Assembly (NCBI RefSeq): GCF_007833355.1 | Contig: NZ_CP020914.1 | Coordinates: 2,714,047-2,778,046 of the forward strand | Reading direction: 5' to 3' | From: Denitratisoma sp. DHT3 | GTDB lineage: Bacteria > Pseudomonadota > Gammaproteobacteria > Burkholderiales > Rhodocyclaceae | DNA length: 64,000 nt | Part shown: piece by piece, positions 9,010-17,572 of the stretch | How the letters are laid out: every line of letters begins with the position of its first letter | How positions within the stretch are numbered: the first letter of the stretch is position 1 | The notes under the pieces: model-generated | What the model saw: only the letters and a program-made list of their open reading frames with translations | Databases searched by the model: none | Told to the model about the DNA's origin: nothing | Made by a program: the position numbers and the translations under genes

Positions 9010-10137
9010 TCATGAATGCTTACCTGTTAATTCGTTGCGGTCGGCCGCCAGCGGCAGCAGGATGCGAAAGCTGGTACGGCCGGGGCGCGATTCGACCTCG
9101 ATGCTGCCGTGGTGCTGCTGGATGAAGCTCTGCGCCAGCGCCAGTCCCAGGCCGCTGCCGCCCTCGCGGCCGGAAACCAGGGGATAGAAGATCTTGTCCT
9201 GCATCTCTTCGGGGATACCGGGGCCGTTGTCGATCACCTGCAATTCGAGTGCCAAGGGATAGCGTTTCTTCGCCAGCGTGACCTGGCGCGCCGCGCGGGT
9301 GCGGAAAACGATCTCGCCGCCTTCGACATGGTGATCGGGAGGCATGCTCACAATCGCCTGGGCGGCATTGCGGGCGATATTGAGAATGGCCTGGATCAGC
9401 TGCTCGGGATCGCCGGTCAGTTGCGGCAGCGAGGTGTCGTAGTCGCGGCGCACGCGTACCCCGGCGAATTCGGCATGGATCAGGCGCAGCACCCGCTCCA
9501 GGATCTCGTGGATGCCCAGTGGCGCCGGCTGCATCGCGCGGTGGGAGGAGAGCAGGCGCTGCATCAGGTCCTGCAGGCGATCCGCCTCGCTGATGATGAC
9601 CTCGGTGTATTCCCTGAGCGTCGGCGCGTTGGGCAGATTGGCCAGTTCCCGTTCCAGCAGCTGGGCCGAGCCGCGAATGCCGCCCAGGGGGTTCTTGATC
9701 TCGTGGGCCAGGTTGCGGATCAGTTCCCGCGTGGCCTGCTGCTGCACCGCCTCGCGTTCCTCGCGCGCGGCTTTCAATTGCTGGTCGATGGGACGGAATT
9801 CCAGCAGCAGGCGGGTGCCGGCGGTGTGTACCGGGGTCACGGTGCAGTCCAGGTGCAGCGCCGGCCGCTCGCCGCGCGCGACCTCGATGTTGTGGCCGGT
9901 GTAGCTCCAGTTGTTGCCCAGGGCATTGTCCAGCGCCGAGCGCAGCGTCGGCGAATGGCCCAGCAACTGTTCCAGCGGACGCCCCAGCCAGCTGCGCTGA
10001 CTGGCGGCGAAGAGATTTTCCGCCGCCGGATTGAGATGGCGAATGCGTTGCTGGTCGTCGAGCAGGATCACCGCGGAGGAGAGCAGGTCGAGGCCGCCGA
10101 AGGCGCCTTGCGACGAGGAGGTGTCGGGGGCGTTCAT
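9010..10137 (-). CDS. ntrB: Nitrogen regulation sensor kinase NtrB
   Basis: This 375-residue soluble histidine kinase consists of an N-terminal PAS domain (about 15-125, with VILLDDQQRIRHLNPAAENLF), the H box LIRNLAHEIKNPLGG with the phospho-accepting His near residue 148, and a GHKL ATPase domain with an N box (NIARNAAQAI) and the G boxes DNGPGI and GGSGLGLALA. It phosphorylates NtrC when PII (GlnB) signals low nitrogen. No membrane segment is visible, as expected. It lies 37 nt after the DUF4124 gene and upstream of ntrC. Confidence 0.97.
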   Translation of the reverse strand: MNAPDTSSSQGAFGGLDLLSSAVILLDDQQRIRHLNPAAENLFAASQRSWLGRPLEQLLGHSPTLRSALDNALGNNWSYTGHNIEVARGERPALHLDCTVTPVHTAGTRLLLEFRPIDQQLKAAREEREAVQQQATRELIRNLAHEIKNPLGGIRGSAQLLERELANLPNAPTLREYTEVIISEADRLQDLMQRLLSSHRAMQPAPLGIHEILERVLRLIHAEFAGVRVRRDYDTSLPQLTGDPEQLIQAILNIARNAAQAIVSMPPDHHVEGGEIVFRTRAARQVTLAKKRYPLALELQVIDNGPGIPEEMQDKIFYPLVSGREGGSGLGLALAQSFIQQHHGSIEVESRPGRTSFRILLPLAADRNELTGKHS

Positions 10138-10174
10138 GCCGATCGATGCAGCAAGAATTGCACCCGTGACACCT

Positions 10175-10654
10175 CTATCTCAGATTGGACATCTCGCGCC
10201 GCAGGGCCTCGAGATTGCGCTCGTGGAGCGCGATGCGATCCCGGTAGGGGCGCATCTGGTCGGGACCGGTGCGCTGCACCTCCTGTTCGGCCAGCGCGCG
10301 CCGGGCTTCCTCGAGGTTCCTCCGCTCCGCCATCTGCTCCTGGTCCAGGATGTGGCGGCGATCGGTGTCGCGGCGCTGCTGAGCGTCCATGCTGACGCGG
10401 GGGAAGTCCGTCGGCGAAGGGCTGGCGGCAACGCCGCGGGGGCGGCCGGCGGCTGTACTCGGGGCCTTGGCGGCCGGCGGCGTCTCGCGGGAGAGGACGG
10501 TGCAGCGCTGGGCGGCGGGTTTGGTGTTGGTGTAGGTGGTGCGACCGTCGCCATCGCTGCATTTATACAGCGTGTTGGCCTGAGCGTCGGCCAACGGCGC
10601 GGCCAAGGCGGCCAGGCCGAGCAGAGCGGGCAGGAGCAGTCCTTTCATGGGCAT
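10175..10654 (-). CDS. DUF4124-domain secreted protein
   Basis: This 159-residue protein has a signal peptide (MPMKGLLLPALLGLAALAAP, cleaved near DAQA). A DUF4124 segment follows (NTLYKCSDGDGRTTYTNTKP), then an Arg/Glu-rich helical tail likely to form a coiled coil (about 95-158). Starts at 10654 and 10648 are both possible. DUF4124 proteins are periplasmic and have no established function. The gene sits between glnA and ntrB, 37 nt before ntrB, so it is probably co-transcribed with the nitrogen regulators. Confidence 0.8.
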   Translation of the reverse strand: MPMKGLLLPALLGLAALAAPLADAQANTLYKCSDGDGRTTYTNTKPAAQRCTVLSRETPPAAKAPSTAAGRPRGVAASPSPTDFPRVSMDAQQRRDTDRRHILDQEQMAERRNLEEARRALAEQEVQRTGPDQMRPYRDRIALHERNLEALRREMSNLR

Positions 10655-10701
10655 CGAGGAAAGAATCGCGGATGGGGAGAGTGTAGGGGATTTGCCCCAA
10701 A

Positions 10702-10728
10702 CAAAAAAGGACGGGTCGCCCCGTCCTT
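10702..10728 (-). terminator. Rho-independent terminator after glnA
   Basis: On the minus strand a GGACGGG / CCCGTCC stem with a GCGA loop is followed by TTTTTT. It lies about 22 nt after the glnA stop and before the DUF4124 gene, so it should separate most glnA transcripts from the downstream DUF4124-ntrB-ntrC genes, allowing partial read-through. Confidence 0.85.
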
Positions 10729-10749
10729 TCCATGGCGAACCCGAAGGGC

Positions 10750-12162
10750 TCAGATCGAGTAGTACATGTCGAACTCGACCGGGTGGGTGGTCATGCGGAA
10801 ACGCGTGACTTCCTCCATCTTCAGTTCGATGAAGCTGTCCACCCACTCGTTGGAGAACACGCCGCCACGGGTCAGGAACTCGCGATCCTTGTCCAGGTAC
10901 TCCAGGGCCTGCTCCAGGCTGGAGCAGACGGTCGGGATCTTGGCGTCTTCCTCGGGGGGCAGGTCGTAGAGGTTCTTGTCGGCGGGGTCGCCGGGGTGGA
11001 TCTTGTTCTGCACGCCGTCCAGGCCCGCCATCATCAGCGCGGCGAAGCACAGGTAGGGGTTGGCGCCCGGATCGGGGAAACGGGTCTCGATGCGGCGGGC
11101 CTTGTCGCTGTTGACGAAGGGGATGCGGATCGAGGCGGAACGGTTCTTGGCCGAGTAGGCGAGCTTCACCGGGGCCTCGAAGCCGGGCACCAGGCGCTTG
11201 TAGGAGTTGGTCAGCGGGTTGGTGATGGCGTTGAGCGCGCGCGCGTGCTTGATGATGCCGCCGATGTAGTACAGGGCGAACTCGGACATGCCGGCGTAGC
11301 CGTTGCCGGCGAACAGGTTCTTGCCATCCTTCCAGATCGACTGGTGCACGTGCATGCCGGAGCCGTTGTCGCCGACGATGGGCTTGGGCATGAAGGTGGC
11401 GGTCTTGCCGTACTGGTGGGCGACGTTGTGGACGATGTACTTCAGCACCTGGGTCTGGTCGGCGCGCTTCACCAGGGTGTTGAACACCGTACCGATCTCG
11501 TTCTGGCCGGCGGTGGCCACTTCATGGTGATGCACCTCGACGGGGCAGCCGCAGGCTTCCAGGGCCAGCACCATCTGGGCGCGGATGTCGTTGAAGGAGT
11601 CGACCGGAGGCACGGGGAAGTAGCCGCCCTTGACCGAGGGGCGGTGGCCGGTGTTGCCGCCGTCGAACCTCTCGGAGGAGGACCAGGCCGCTTCCTCGGA
11701 GCGGATCTTGACGTGGGCGCCGGACATGTCCACGCCCCACTCGATGGAGTCGAAAATGAAGAATTCGGGCTCGGGGCCGAAATAGGCGGTGTCGCCGATG
11801 CCGGAGGACTTCAGGTAGGCCTCGGCGCGCTTGGCGATGGAACGCGGGTCGCGGTCGTAGCCCTTGCCGTCGGAAGGCTCCACCACGTCGCAGGTCAGCA
11901 CCAGGGTGGTTTCGTCGAAGAAGGGGTCGATGTAGGCGGTGCCGGCATCCGGCATCAGCAGCATGTCGGAGGCCTGGATGCCCTTCCAGCCGGCGATGGA
12001 GGAGCCGTCGAAGGCGTGGCCGTCCTCGAACTTGTCCAGGCTGAAGGCGGAAACGGGCACGCCGACGTGCTGCTCCTTGCCGCGGGTGTCGGTGAAGCGG
12101 AAGTCGACGAATTTGACTTCCTGCTCCTTGATGAGCTTCATCACATTCTGAGGCGTGGTCAT
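10750..12162 (-). CDS. glnA: Glutamine synthetase, type I
   Basis: This 470-residue enzyme makes glutamine from glutamate and ammonia with ATP and is the core of ammonium assimilation. Family motifs are clear: the beta-Asp loop region FDGSSIAGW, the ATP-site segment [25 protein letters not shown], and NLYDLPPEE carrying the adenylylated tyrosine (Tyr near 397) of GS-I-beta enzymes, so it should be controlled by GlnE. AGGAGA lies about 10 nt upstream of the ATG. Upstream lie a sigma-54 promoter (12217-12232) and two NtrC sites; downstream lie a terminator and ntrBC. Confidence 0.98.
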   Translation of the reverse strand: MTTPQNVMKLIKEQEVKFVDFRFTDTRGKEQHVGVPVSAFSLDKFEDGHAFDGSSIAGWKGIQASDMLLMPDAGTAYIDPFFDETTLVLTCDVVEPSDGKGYDRDPRSIAKRAEAYLKSSGIGDTAYFGPEPEFFIFDSIEWGVDMSGAHVKIRSEEAAWSSSERFDGGNTGHRPSVKGGYFPVPPVDSFNDIRAQMVLALEACGCPVEVHHHEVATAGQNEIGTVFNTLVKRADQTQVLKYIVHNVAHQYGKTATFMPKPIVGDNGSGMHVHQSIWKDGKNLFAGNGYAGMSEFALYYIGGIIKHARALNAITNPLTNSYKRLVPGFEAPVKLAYSAKNRSASIRIPFVNSDKARRIETRFPDPGANPYLCFAALMMAGLDGVQNKIHPGDPADKNLYDLPPEEDAKIPTVCSSLEQALEYLDKDREFLTRGGVFSNEWVDSFIELKMEEVTRFRMTTHPVEFDMYYSI

Positions 12163-12216
12163 GAGGGACTCTCCTAACGATTCAATGCGTGCGGGAATTC
12201 GCTACCGCGGCGAGTT

Positions 12217-12232
12217 AGCAGTATCTGTGCCA
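12217..12232 (-). promoter_or_regulatory. Sigma-54 promoter of glnA
   Basis: The minus strand reads TGGCACAGATACTGCT, with GG (12231-12230) and GC (12219-12218) exactly 10 nt apart, the required -24/-12 spacing, and TGGCAC identical to the consensus -24 box. Transcription would start near 12207, about 45 nt before the glnA ATG. Confidence 0.88.
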
Positions 12233-12295
12233 AACGCCAATCCGGGGGCGGCCATTGTGCCACAAGGGTCGATGCCTGAGATGGGCGCCATCCGT

Positions 12296-12312
12296 CGCAC
12301 TTTATTGGTGCG
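12296..12312. promoter_or_regulatory. NtrC binding site, promoter-proximal
   Basis: The 17-mer CGCACTTTATTGGTGCG is a near-perfect palindrome of the NtrC enhancer type (TGCACC-N5-GGTGCA). Its centre lies about 97 bp upstream of the predicted glnA transcription start. Confidence 0.8.
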
Positions 12313-12326
12313 TTGGATGCGGCTGA

Positions 12327-12343
12327 TGCACTATTCCGGTGCA
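12327..12343. promoter_or_regulatory. NtrC binding site, distal
   Basis: The 17-mer TGCACTATTCCGGTGCA has perfect TGCA ends and is centred exactly 31 bp (three helical turns) from the proximal site. It overlaps the stop codon of the CDF transporter gene. Same-face spacing suits cooperative NtrC oligomerisation. Confidence 0.85.
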
Positions 12344-13506
12344 ACCCGGCAACTCAGCCTCACCGCGCTGAACCAGGTGTCGCCCGGCAGGCGTTGCGCC
12401 AGGCAGCGACCGATGCGGGCCAGGTGTTCCGGATCGGCCATGAGCTCGGCGGGCAGGACGACTTCCGCTTCCACCTTGCGTCCCAGGTAATGCAGCGTGA
12501 TGTCCTCGAATGGAGGCGGCGCATCTCCCAGCAAGTGGCGCAGATGGCGCACCAGTGCATCCCGTTCGGGCAGCCCCATGGCGCGCTGGCTGGAATCCAC
12601 GTCGTCCTCCGCATCCACGTGCACCAGCACGTCGAGAACCTCGGGGTGGGCCTTGAGCAAGCGTCGCCGGGCCAGTTCGCCGATCAGGTGGCCTTCGGAG
12701 ACGCTGACCCGCGGGCTGACCTGGATGTGGGCGTCGACCAGCACGTGGTGCGCCATGCGCCGCGTGCGCAGGTCGTGGAGCCCCAGCACGCCCGGTGCGG
12801 TGCGCAGGGTTTCATGGATGCGCTGCACTTCCTCGGCGGAGAGTCCGGTGTCGATCAGTTCGTTGATGGCCTCCCAGGCGAAGCGCACGCCGGCCTTGAC
12901 GATCATCGCCCCGACGATGATGGCCGCCACGCCGTCGGCGAAGCCGACGCCCAGCACGCTGCCGGCGATGCCGACCGCCACCACCAGCGAGGACAACGCG
13001 TCGGCCCGGGCGTGCCAGGCGTTGGCCATCAGCATCGGCGAGCGCAGGCGCTCGGCGACGGTCAGCATGTAGCGGAACAGCCCTTCCTTGCCGACCAGGG
13101 TGGCGATTGCGGCCCAGAAGGCGGCGATGCCCACCGGCGGCAGGGTGGCGAGATTCTCCAGGCGGCCGGCGGCGGCGAGCAGGATGCCGATGCCGGTGGC
13201 CGACAGCAGCAGTCCCAGCATCAGAGAGGCGAGGGTTTCGTAGCGATGGTGGCCGTAGGGGTGCTGCGCGTCGGCGGCCTCGGCGCCCTTGCGGTTGGCG
13301 ATCAGCACGAAGACGTCCGCCACCACGTCGGACAGAGTGTGCATCGCGTCGGCGATCAGGCTCTGCGAATGGGCCGCGAGCCCCACCACGACCTGCATCG
13401 CGGTGAGCGCGATATTGACCGCCACGCTGACCCAGGTGATGCGCTGGCCCTGCCGCAGGCGTTCGGCGTCTTCGATCGGGGCGTGGAGATGAGGTGCTGA
13501 GGCCAT
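12331..13506 (-). CDS. Cation diffusion facilitator family transporter
   Basis: This 391-residue inner-membrane proton-coupled exporter of divalent cations (zinc, iron, cobalt or manganese) has about six membrane helices (residues about 25-215). The metal-site motifs HTLSDVVAD and HARADALSS (HxxxD pairs) lie in helices II and V. The cytoplasmic C-terminal domain holds histidines (HVLVDAHIQV, HPEVLDVLVHVD) for metal-sensing dimerisation, and a further C-terminal extension is present. The start at 13506 (MASAPHLHAPIED) is preferred to the longer frame at 13590, which would run into the divergent rhodanese gene. The metal cannot be assigned from sequence alone. Confidence 0.9.
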   Translation of the reverse strand: MASAPHLHAPIEDAERLRQGQRITWVSVAVNIALTAMQVVVGLAAHSQSLIADAMHTLSDVVADVFVLIANRKGAEAADAQHPYGHHRYETLASLMLGLLLSATGIGILLAAAGRLENLATLPPVGIAAFWAAIATLVGKEGLFRYMLTVAERLRSPMLMANAWHARADALSSLVVAVGIAGSVLGVGFADGVAAIIVGAMIVKAGVRFAWEAINELIDTGLSAEEVQRIHETLRTAPGVLGLHDLRTRRMAHHVLVDAHIQVSPRVSVSEGHLIGELARRRLLKAHPEVLDVLVHVDAEDDVDSSQRAMGLPERDALVRHLRHLLGDAPPPFEDITLHYLGRKVEAEVVLPAELMADPEHLARIGRCLAQRLPGDTWFSAVRLSCRVAPE

Positions 13507-13564
13507 GGACTCTGACTTATACTTGGCGATCCCGATTCTAGCCTGCCTCGTCGGCCCCGCCGCC

Positions 13565-14017
13565 ATGTCCCGCTTCAACGAAATCCTCACCCTGGCCCAG
13601 GAGCGCGCCCGCCACCTGAATCTGTCCTACGAAGGGGCGCTGACCCCCCGCGAAGCCCACGAGCTGCTGCAACTGCTGCCCAATGCGCGGCTGGTGGATG
13701 TGCGCACCCGCGCCGAATGGGACTGGGTGGGCCGCGTGCCGAACGCCATCGAGATCGAGTGGCTGAGCTATCCGGGCAACACGCCCAATCCCCATTTCGT
13801 CCAGGAACTGAAACAGGCGCTCAGCACCGAGTCCCTGCTGCTGTTCATGTGCCGTTCCGGCGGCCGCTCCAATGCCGCGGCCTGCGCCGCGAGCGAAGCC
13901 GGCTTCCCCGATTGCTACAACGTGCTCGAAGGCTTCGAGGGCGACAAGGATGCCAGCGGTCACCGCAACGCCCTGGGCGGCTGGCGCTTCCACGGCCTGC
14001 CCTGGATCCAGAGCTAA
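13565..14017 (+). CDS. Rhodanese-like sulfurtransferase
   Basis: This 150-residue single-domain rhodanese has its active-site Cys96 in the loop CRSGGRS, with the LVDVRTRAEWDWVG segment before it. It should move sulfane sulfur to an acceptor in the cytoplasm. I start at the ATG at 13565 (MSRFNEILTL); an earlier ATG at 13505 overlaps the divergent CDF start. nadA follows after 42 nt. The physiological acceptor is unknown; supply of sulfur for the NadA cluster is only a guess. Confidence 0.88.
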   Translation: MSRFNEILTLAQERARHLNLSYEGALTPREAHELLQLLPNARLVDVRTRAEWDWVGRVPNAIEIEWLSYPGNTPNPHFVQELKQALSTESLLLFMCRSGGRSNAAACAASEAGFPDCYNVLEGFEGDKDASGHRNALGGWRFHGLPWIQS

Positions 14018-14059
14018 CCTCCTCTTCTTCCGTTTCCACCGTTTTCCGGAGTACCGGCG

Positions 14060-15157
14060 ATGCAAGTCGCAGCCATCGATTTCAACCGTTTCAACGTCCT
14101 GGCCGACGAGGAGGCTCAGGAGCGCATCCGCGCCGCCCGCGCCAAACTCGGCAAGAAGGCCGTTCTGTTGTGTCATCACTATCAGCGCAGCGACGTCTAC
14201 CAGCATGCCGACCTGACCGGCGACTCGCTCAAGCTGTCGCGCCTGGCGGGCCAGTCCGACGCCGAGTTCATCGTCTTCTGCGGCGTGCATTTCATGGCCG
14301 AGGTGGCGGACATCATGTCCAAGCCCGATCAGATCTCGATCCTCCCCGACCTCGCCGCCGGCTGCTCGATGGCCGACATGGCGAACCTGGCCAAGGTGGA
14401 GCGCTGCTGGCGCGAGCTGGGCGAGGTGCTGAATCCCGACGAGGCGGTGACGCCGGTCACCTACATCAACTCCGCCGCCGACCTGAAGGCCTTCTGCGGC
14501 GAGCACGGCGGCATCGTGTGCACCTCCAGCAACGCGCCGAAGATCCTCGAATGGTCGTTCGCCCAGCGCGAGAAGGTGCTGTTCTTCCCCGACCAGCACC
14601 TGGGTCGCTGGAGCGGCTACAAGATGGGCCTGCCGATGGAGAGCATGGTGGTCTGGGACCCGGACCTGGAAATGGGGGGGCTCACGCCCGAGCAGATCCG
14701 CGAGGCGAAGATCCTGCTCTGGAAGGGCCACTGCTCGGTGCATCAGATGTTCCAGCCCAGCCACATCCAGAAATTCCGCGCCCAGTATCCGGACGGCATC
14801 GTCATCTCCCACCCCGAATGCGCGTTCGAGGTCTGCCGCCAGTCGGACTACGTGGGCAGCACCGAGTACATCCTCAACACCGTGAAGGCCGGCGCGCCCA
14901 ACACCCGCTGGCTGGTGGGCACCGAGCTGAACCTGGTGGATCGGCTGGCCGGCGAGGTGAAGCACGAGGGCAAGATCGTGCAGTTCATGGCGCCCACCGT
15001 CTGCATGTGCTCCACCATGCAGCGCATCGATCCGCAGCACCTGGCCTGGACCCTGGAGAACCTGGCGGAGGGCAAGGTGGTGAACCAGATCAAGGTGCCG
15101 GCCCACGAAGCGGTCCTGGCCAAGATCGCGCTGGACCGGATGCTGGCCGTCTCCTGA
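14060..15157 (+). CDS. nadA: Quinolinate synthase
   Basis: This 365-residue [4Fe-4S] enzyme condenses iminoaspartate with dihydroxyacetone phosphate to form quinolinate for NAD synthesis. The three expected cluster-cysteine regions are present: FCGVHFMAE (near residue 74), HCSVHQMF in the middle, and CMCSTMQRIDPQHLAW near the C-terminus. The length is typical of proteobacterial NadA. nadB and nadC are not adjacent. A terminator follows at 15180. Confidence 0.97.
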   Translation: MQVAAIDFNRFNVLADEEAQERIRAARAKLGKKAVLLCHHYQRSDVYQHADLTGDSLKLSRLAGQSDAEFIVFCGVHFMAEVADIMSKPDQISILPDLAAGCSMADMANLAKVERCWRELGEVLNPDEAVTPVTYINSAADLKAFCGEHGGIVCTSSNAPKILEWSFAQREKVLFFPDQHLGRWSGYKMGLPMESMVVWDPDLEMGGLTPEQIREAKILLWKGHCSVHQMFQPSHIQKFRAQYPDGIVISHPECAFEVCRQSDYVGSTEYILNTVKAGAPNTRWLVGTELNLVDRLAGEVKHEGKIVQFMAPTVCMCSTMQRIDPQHLAWTLENLAEGKVVNQIKVPAHEAVLAKIALDRMLAVS

Positions 15158-15179
15158 GGGCCGCTGCGGTCGGCAGCGC

Positions 15180-15213
15180 AACGGCGTGACCTTGCGGCAC
15201 GCCGTTCGTTTTT
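15180..15213 (+). terminator. Rho-independent terminator after nadA
   Basis: A 9-bp perfect stem (AACGGCGTG / CACGCCGTT) with a 9-nt loop is followed after CG by TTTTT. It lies 23 nt after the nadA stop and faces the converging SnoaL gene. Confidence 0.85.
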
Positions 15214-15226
15214 GTTGGCGCGGGAA

Positions 15227-15769
15227 CTACTTCTTGTCCGACCTGCTGGGGGCCGGCCGCCCCGTCCTGCCCAGCATGTGCACCGTCAGGCCGGGCGGCT
15301 CGACGGGCTGCTCCAGGATCTCGTAGATGCGCTCGTAGGTGCTCTCGACGATCTGCCAGCGGCCCTCCCCATTCTTCCGGTATTTGTCGCGATAGAGGGC
15401 GGTGCCGGTCGTGCAGGCCTTGAACTTCATGTTCCAGAAGATGTCGTGCAGATACCAGATGCCGGTGGCCTCGGTCTCGCTCTGCACGGTGATCTCCGGA
15501 TGGTGGCCGTTGTGCTGGGCCACCGTCATCGTGTTGAAGTTCTTGGCCAGGGTCTCGACGTATTCGTCGCGGCCGTCGAGGGTCCATTCGTAGGTACCGC
15601 CGATGAAATGCACCCGCACGTCCGGGTGGAGCAGTTCCTTCAGTTCCGCCATGTTGGCGGTGTCCACGCAGCGGAAATACTTGTGCTTCACGTTGCGGAT
15701 GGCCTCGATATCCTTGAGGATCTGGATATCCCGTTCGAGTTGCGCCAGCTCCTGGCTCAGGTCGGTCAT
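15227..15769 (-). CDS. SnoaL/BaiE-like (NTF2-fold) protein, copy 2
   Basis: This 180-residue NTF2-like protein is a close paralogue of the gene immediately upstream. Both share KYFRCVDTANMAELKELLHPDV, GGTYEWxLxGRDEY, QHNGHHPEI and GxWYLHDIFWNM. The family includes SnoaL-type polyketide cyclases, scytalone dehydratase and bile-acid 7-alpha-dehydratase BaiE, which use His/Asp pairs in a hydrophobic cone; conserved His and Asp residues are visible here. The start at 15769 (MTDLSQEL) aligns with the paralogue. A small-molecule hydratase, dehydratase or isomerase role is inferred. Confidence 0.75.
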   Translation of the reverse strand: MTDLSQELAQLERDIQILKDIEAIRNVKHKYFRCVDTANMAELKELLHPDVRVHFIGGTYEWTLDGRDEYVETLAKNFNTMTVAQHNGHHPEITVQSETEATGIWYLHDIFWNMKFKACTTGTALYRDKYRKNGEGRWQIVESTYERIYEILEQPVEPPGLTVHMLGRTGRPAPSRSDKK

Positions 15770-15835
15770 GTCGTTGACTCCGGAAAAGTAAAACCGGCGC
15801 TCGCGGCGCCGGCTCATGGTGGACGGATTCGGGTC

Positions 15836-16357
15836 CTACGGCAGCTTGCGGCCGGTCTTGCCCAGCAAATGCACCGTCAGGTTCTGCGGCAGGATGTCGG
15901 TGTCGACGATCTCGTAGATGCGCTCGTAGCTCGACTCGATGATCTGCCAGCGGCCGTCGGTCTTGAGGTATTTGTCCTGGTAGAGCGCCGTGCCGTTGGT
16001 GCGCTTCTTCTCGTTCATGTTCCAGAAGATGTCGTGCAGATACCAGGTGCCGACGGCCTCGGTCTCGCTCAGGATCTCGATTTCCGGGTGGTGGCCGTTG
16101 TGCTGGCCCACCGCCTCGGAGTGGAAGCCGTTGGCGATGGCCTCGAGGTATTCGTCGCGGCCGTTGAGCACCCATTCATAGGTGCCGCCCTTGAAATGCA
16201 CTTTCACGTCCGGGTGGAACAGCTCCTTCAGTTCCGCCATGTTGGCGGTGTCCACGCAGCGGAAGTAGGCGTGCTTGACGTTGCGGACGGCCTCGGTGTC
16301 CTTGAGGACCTGAACGTCGTGCTTGAGTTGGGCCAGTTCCTGGGCGATGTCGGTCAT
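15836..16357 (-). CDS. SnoaL/BaiE-like (NTF2-fold) protein, copy 1
   Basis: This 173-residue protein is the first member of the tandem pair and likely arose by duplication with the 180-residue protein downstream (66-nt gap). It begins MTDIAQELAQLKHDVQVLKD and keeps the same YFRCVDTANMAEL, HNGHHPEIEIL and WYLHDIFWNMN blocks. NTF2-like enzymes of this size often act as homodimers or close-paralogue heterodimers on polycyclic substrates. With the LLM oxidoreductase just upstream, a role in steroid or terpenoid breakdown is plausible but not shown by the sequence. Confidence 0.75.
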   Translation of the reverse strand: MTDIAQELAQLKHDVQVLKDTEAVRNVKHAYFRCVDTANMAELKELFHPDVKVHFKGGTYEWVLNGRDEYLEAIANGFHSEAVGQHNGHHPEIEILSETEAVGTWYLHDIFWNMNEKKRTNGTALYQDKYLKTDGRWQIIESSYERIYEIVDTDILPQNLTVHLLGKTGRKLP

Positions 16358-16497
16358 GTTCGTATGTCTCCTCCGATGGATTCTGGGAAGCCGCGCGGGC
16401 GGCGAACGTCAGTTATAGCCGTCCGCCCGACAAAAAAATCGCTCAAAACGGAAGTCGGATTTGTCGCCCAGCGCTTTTCGCGGCCGCTACCGGGCCG

Positions 16498-17370
16498 TCA
16501 CTTCATTTTGGCGATGACCTCGTCGCCGAAGCGGCGGATGGCATCCAGGCGCCCCTGCAGGTCCAGCTTCGGATTGGTCACGTCCCAGGGAATGAGGCCG
16601 GCGTCGGTGACGCCGATTTCCGCCAGGCGCTGGAAATCGGGAATGGTGCGGGAAGAGAACTCCAGACCGTGGATCTGGAAGTCTGCGCGGTTGCGGGTGC
16701 CGAACTCGTCCCGGTACTGATTCAGTTCGACGATCAACCGCTTCAGGGTGTCGAAGTCGGTGTTGGCGGAGACCCAGCCGTCGCCGACGCGGGCCGCCCG
16801 CTTCAGCGCCACCTTGGCATGGCCGCCGATCAGGATCGGGATCGGCTGGGTGGGCACGGGGTTCATCTTCAGCGGACCGAAATCGTAGTTCTCGCTGTGG
16901 AACTCGAAATACTCGCCGGTCATGCAGCCGCGGATGATCTCGATGCATTCGTCCATCAGCTTGCCGCGCTTTTCGAAATCCACCCCGTTGTAGGTGAAAT
17001 CCTCCTTCCAGGGCGAGAGGCCGGCGCCCAGCATCAGGCGGTTGTTGGACACCACCGCCAGCGAGGTGAGCAGCTTGGCCAGCAACAGCGGCTGGCGCAC
17101 CGGCACCTTCATCACGCCCGGGTACATCTTGATGTTCTTGGTCACCGCCGCCATCGTCGCCATCGAGATGAAGGGCTCGATGAAGGGCGTGCCGCCGATG
17201 TACTGGCGGATGGTCTCGGTGTCCGCATAGGGGTAATCGGACTCCGTCAGCTTGGGGAAGAACAGGCTGTCGGGCATGGACACGCTGCTCCAGCCCGCTT
17301 CGTCCGCCGCCTGGGCCAAGGCGACATATTCGCTATAGTGGCTGAAGCCGAGTTCAAGTACGAAACGCAT
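16498..17370 (-). CDS. LLM-class flavin-dependent oxidoreductase
   Basis: This 290-residue TIM-barrel protein is of the luciferase-like/F420-dependent group (TIGR03619-like). It starts MRFVLELGFSHYSEYVALAQ, with a typical early strand and helix. LMLGAGLSPWKEDF and PIPILIGGHAKVALKRAAR, the phosphate/flavin-binding segments of the family, are well preserved. Cofactor choice (FMN or F420) cannot be decided here. It is transcribed in the same direction as the SnoaL pair with 140 nt between, and may act on the same catabolic intermediates. Confidence 0.85.
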   Translation of the reverse strand: MRFVLELGFSHYSEYVALAQAADEAGWSSVSMPDSLFFPKLTESDYPYADTETIRQYIGGTPFIEPFISMATMAAVTKNIKMYPGVMKVPVRQPLLLAKLLTSLAVVSNNRLMLGAGLSPWKEDFTYNGVDFEKRGKLMDECIEIIRGCMTGEYFEFHSENYDFGPLKMNPVPTQPIPILIGGHAKVALKRAARVGDGWVSANTDFDTLKRLIVELNQYRDEFGTRNRADFQIHGLEFSSRTIPDFQRLAEIGVTDAGLIPWDVTNPKLDLQGRLDAIRRFGDEVIAKMK

Positions 17371-17572
17371 GAAATCATTCTCCTGGATTTATTGTTCTGG
17401 ATCGGGCGCCAAAGGGTCGCAAAGGGCGCTGCCGGTCGGCGATGTTGGCGCAAACGCGGAGCGATCATAGCAAACTCCCCTACCCCCTTTGGGAACTAGG
17501 ACACGTTGCATAAATGCGCCAGTGCCTTGTTCTGTCTGATAATTCGGTCATTTCCCGGAGGAGTCATCCGTC

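Noticed and set aside
13538..15181. 547-codon minus-strand open frame over the rhodanese and nadA genes
   Set aside because: It is a shadow of two well-supported plus-strand genes.
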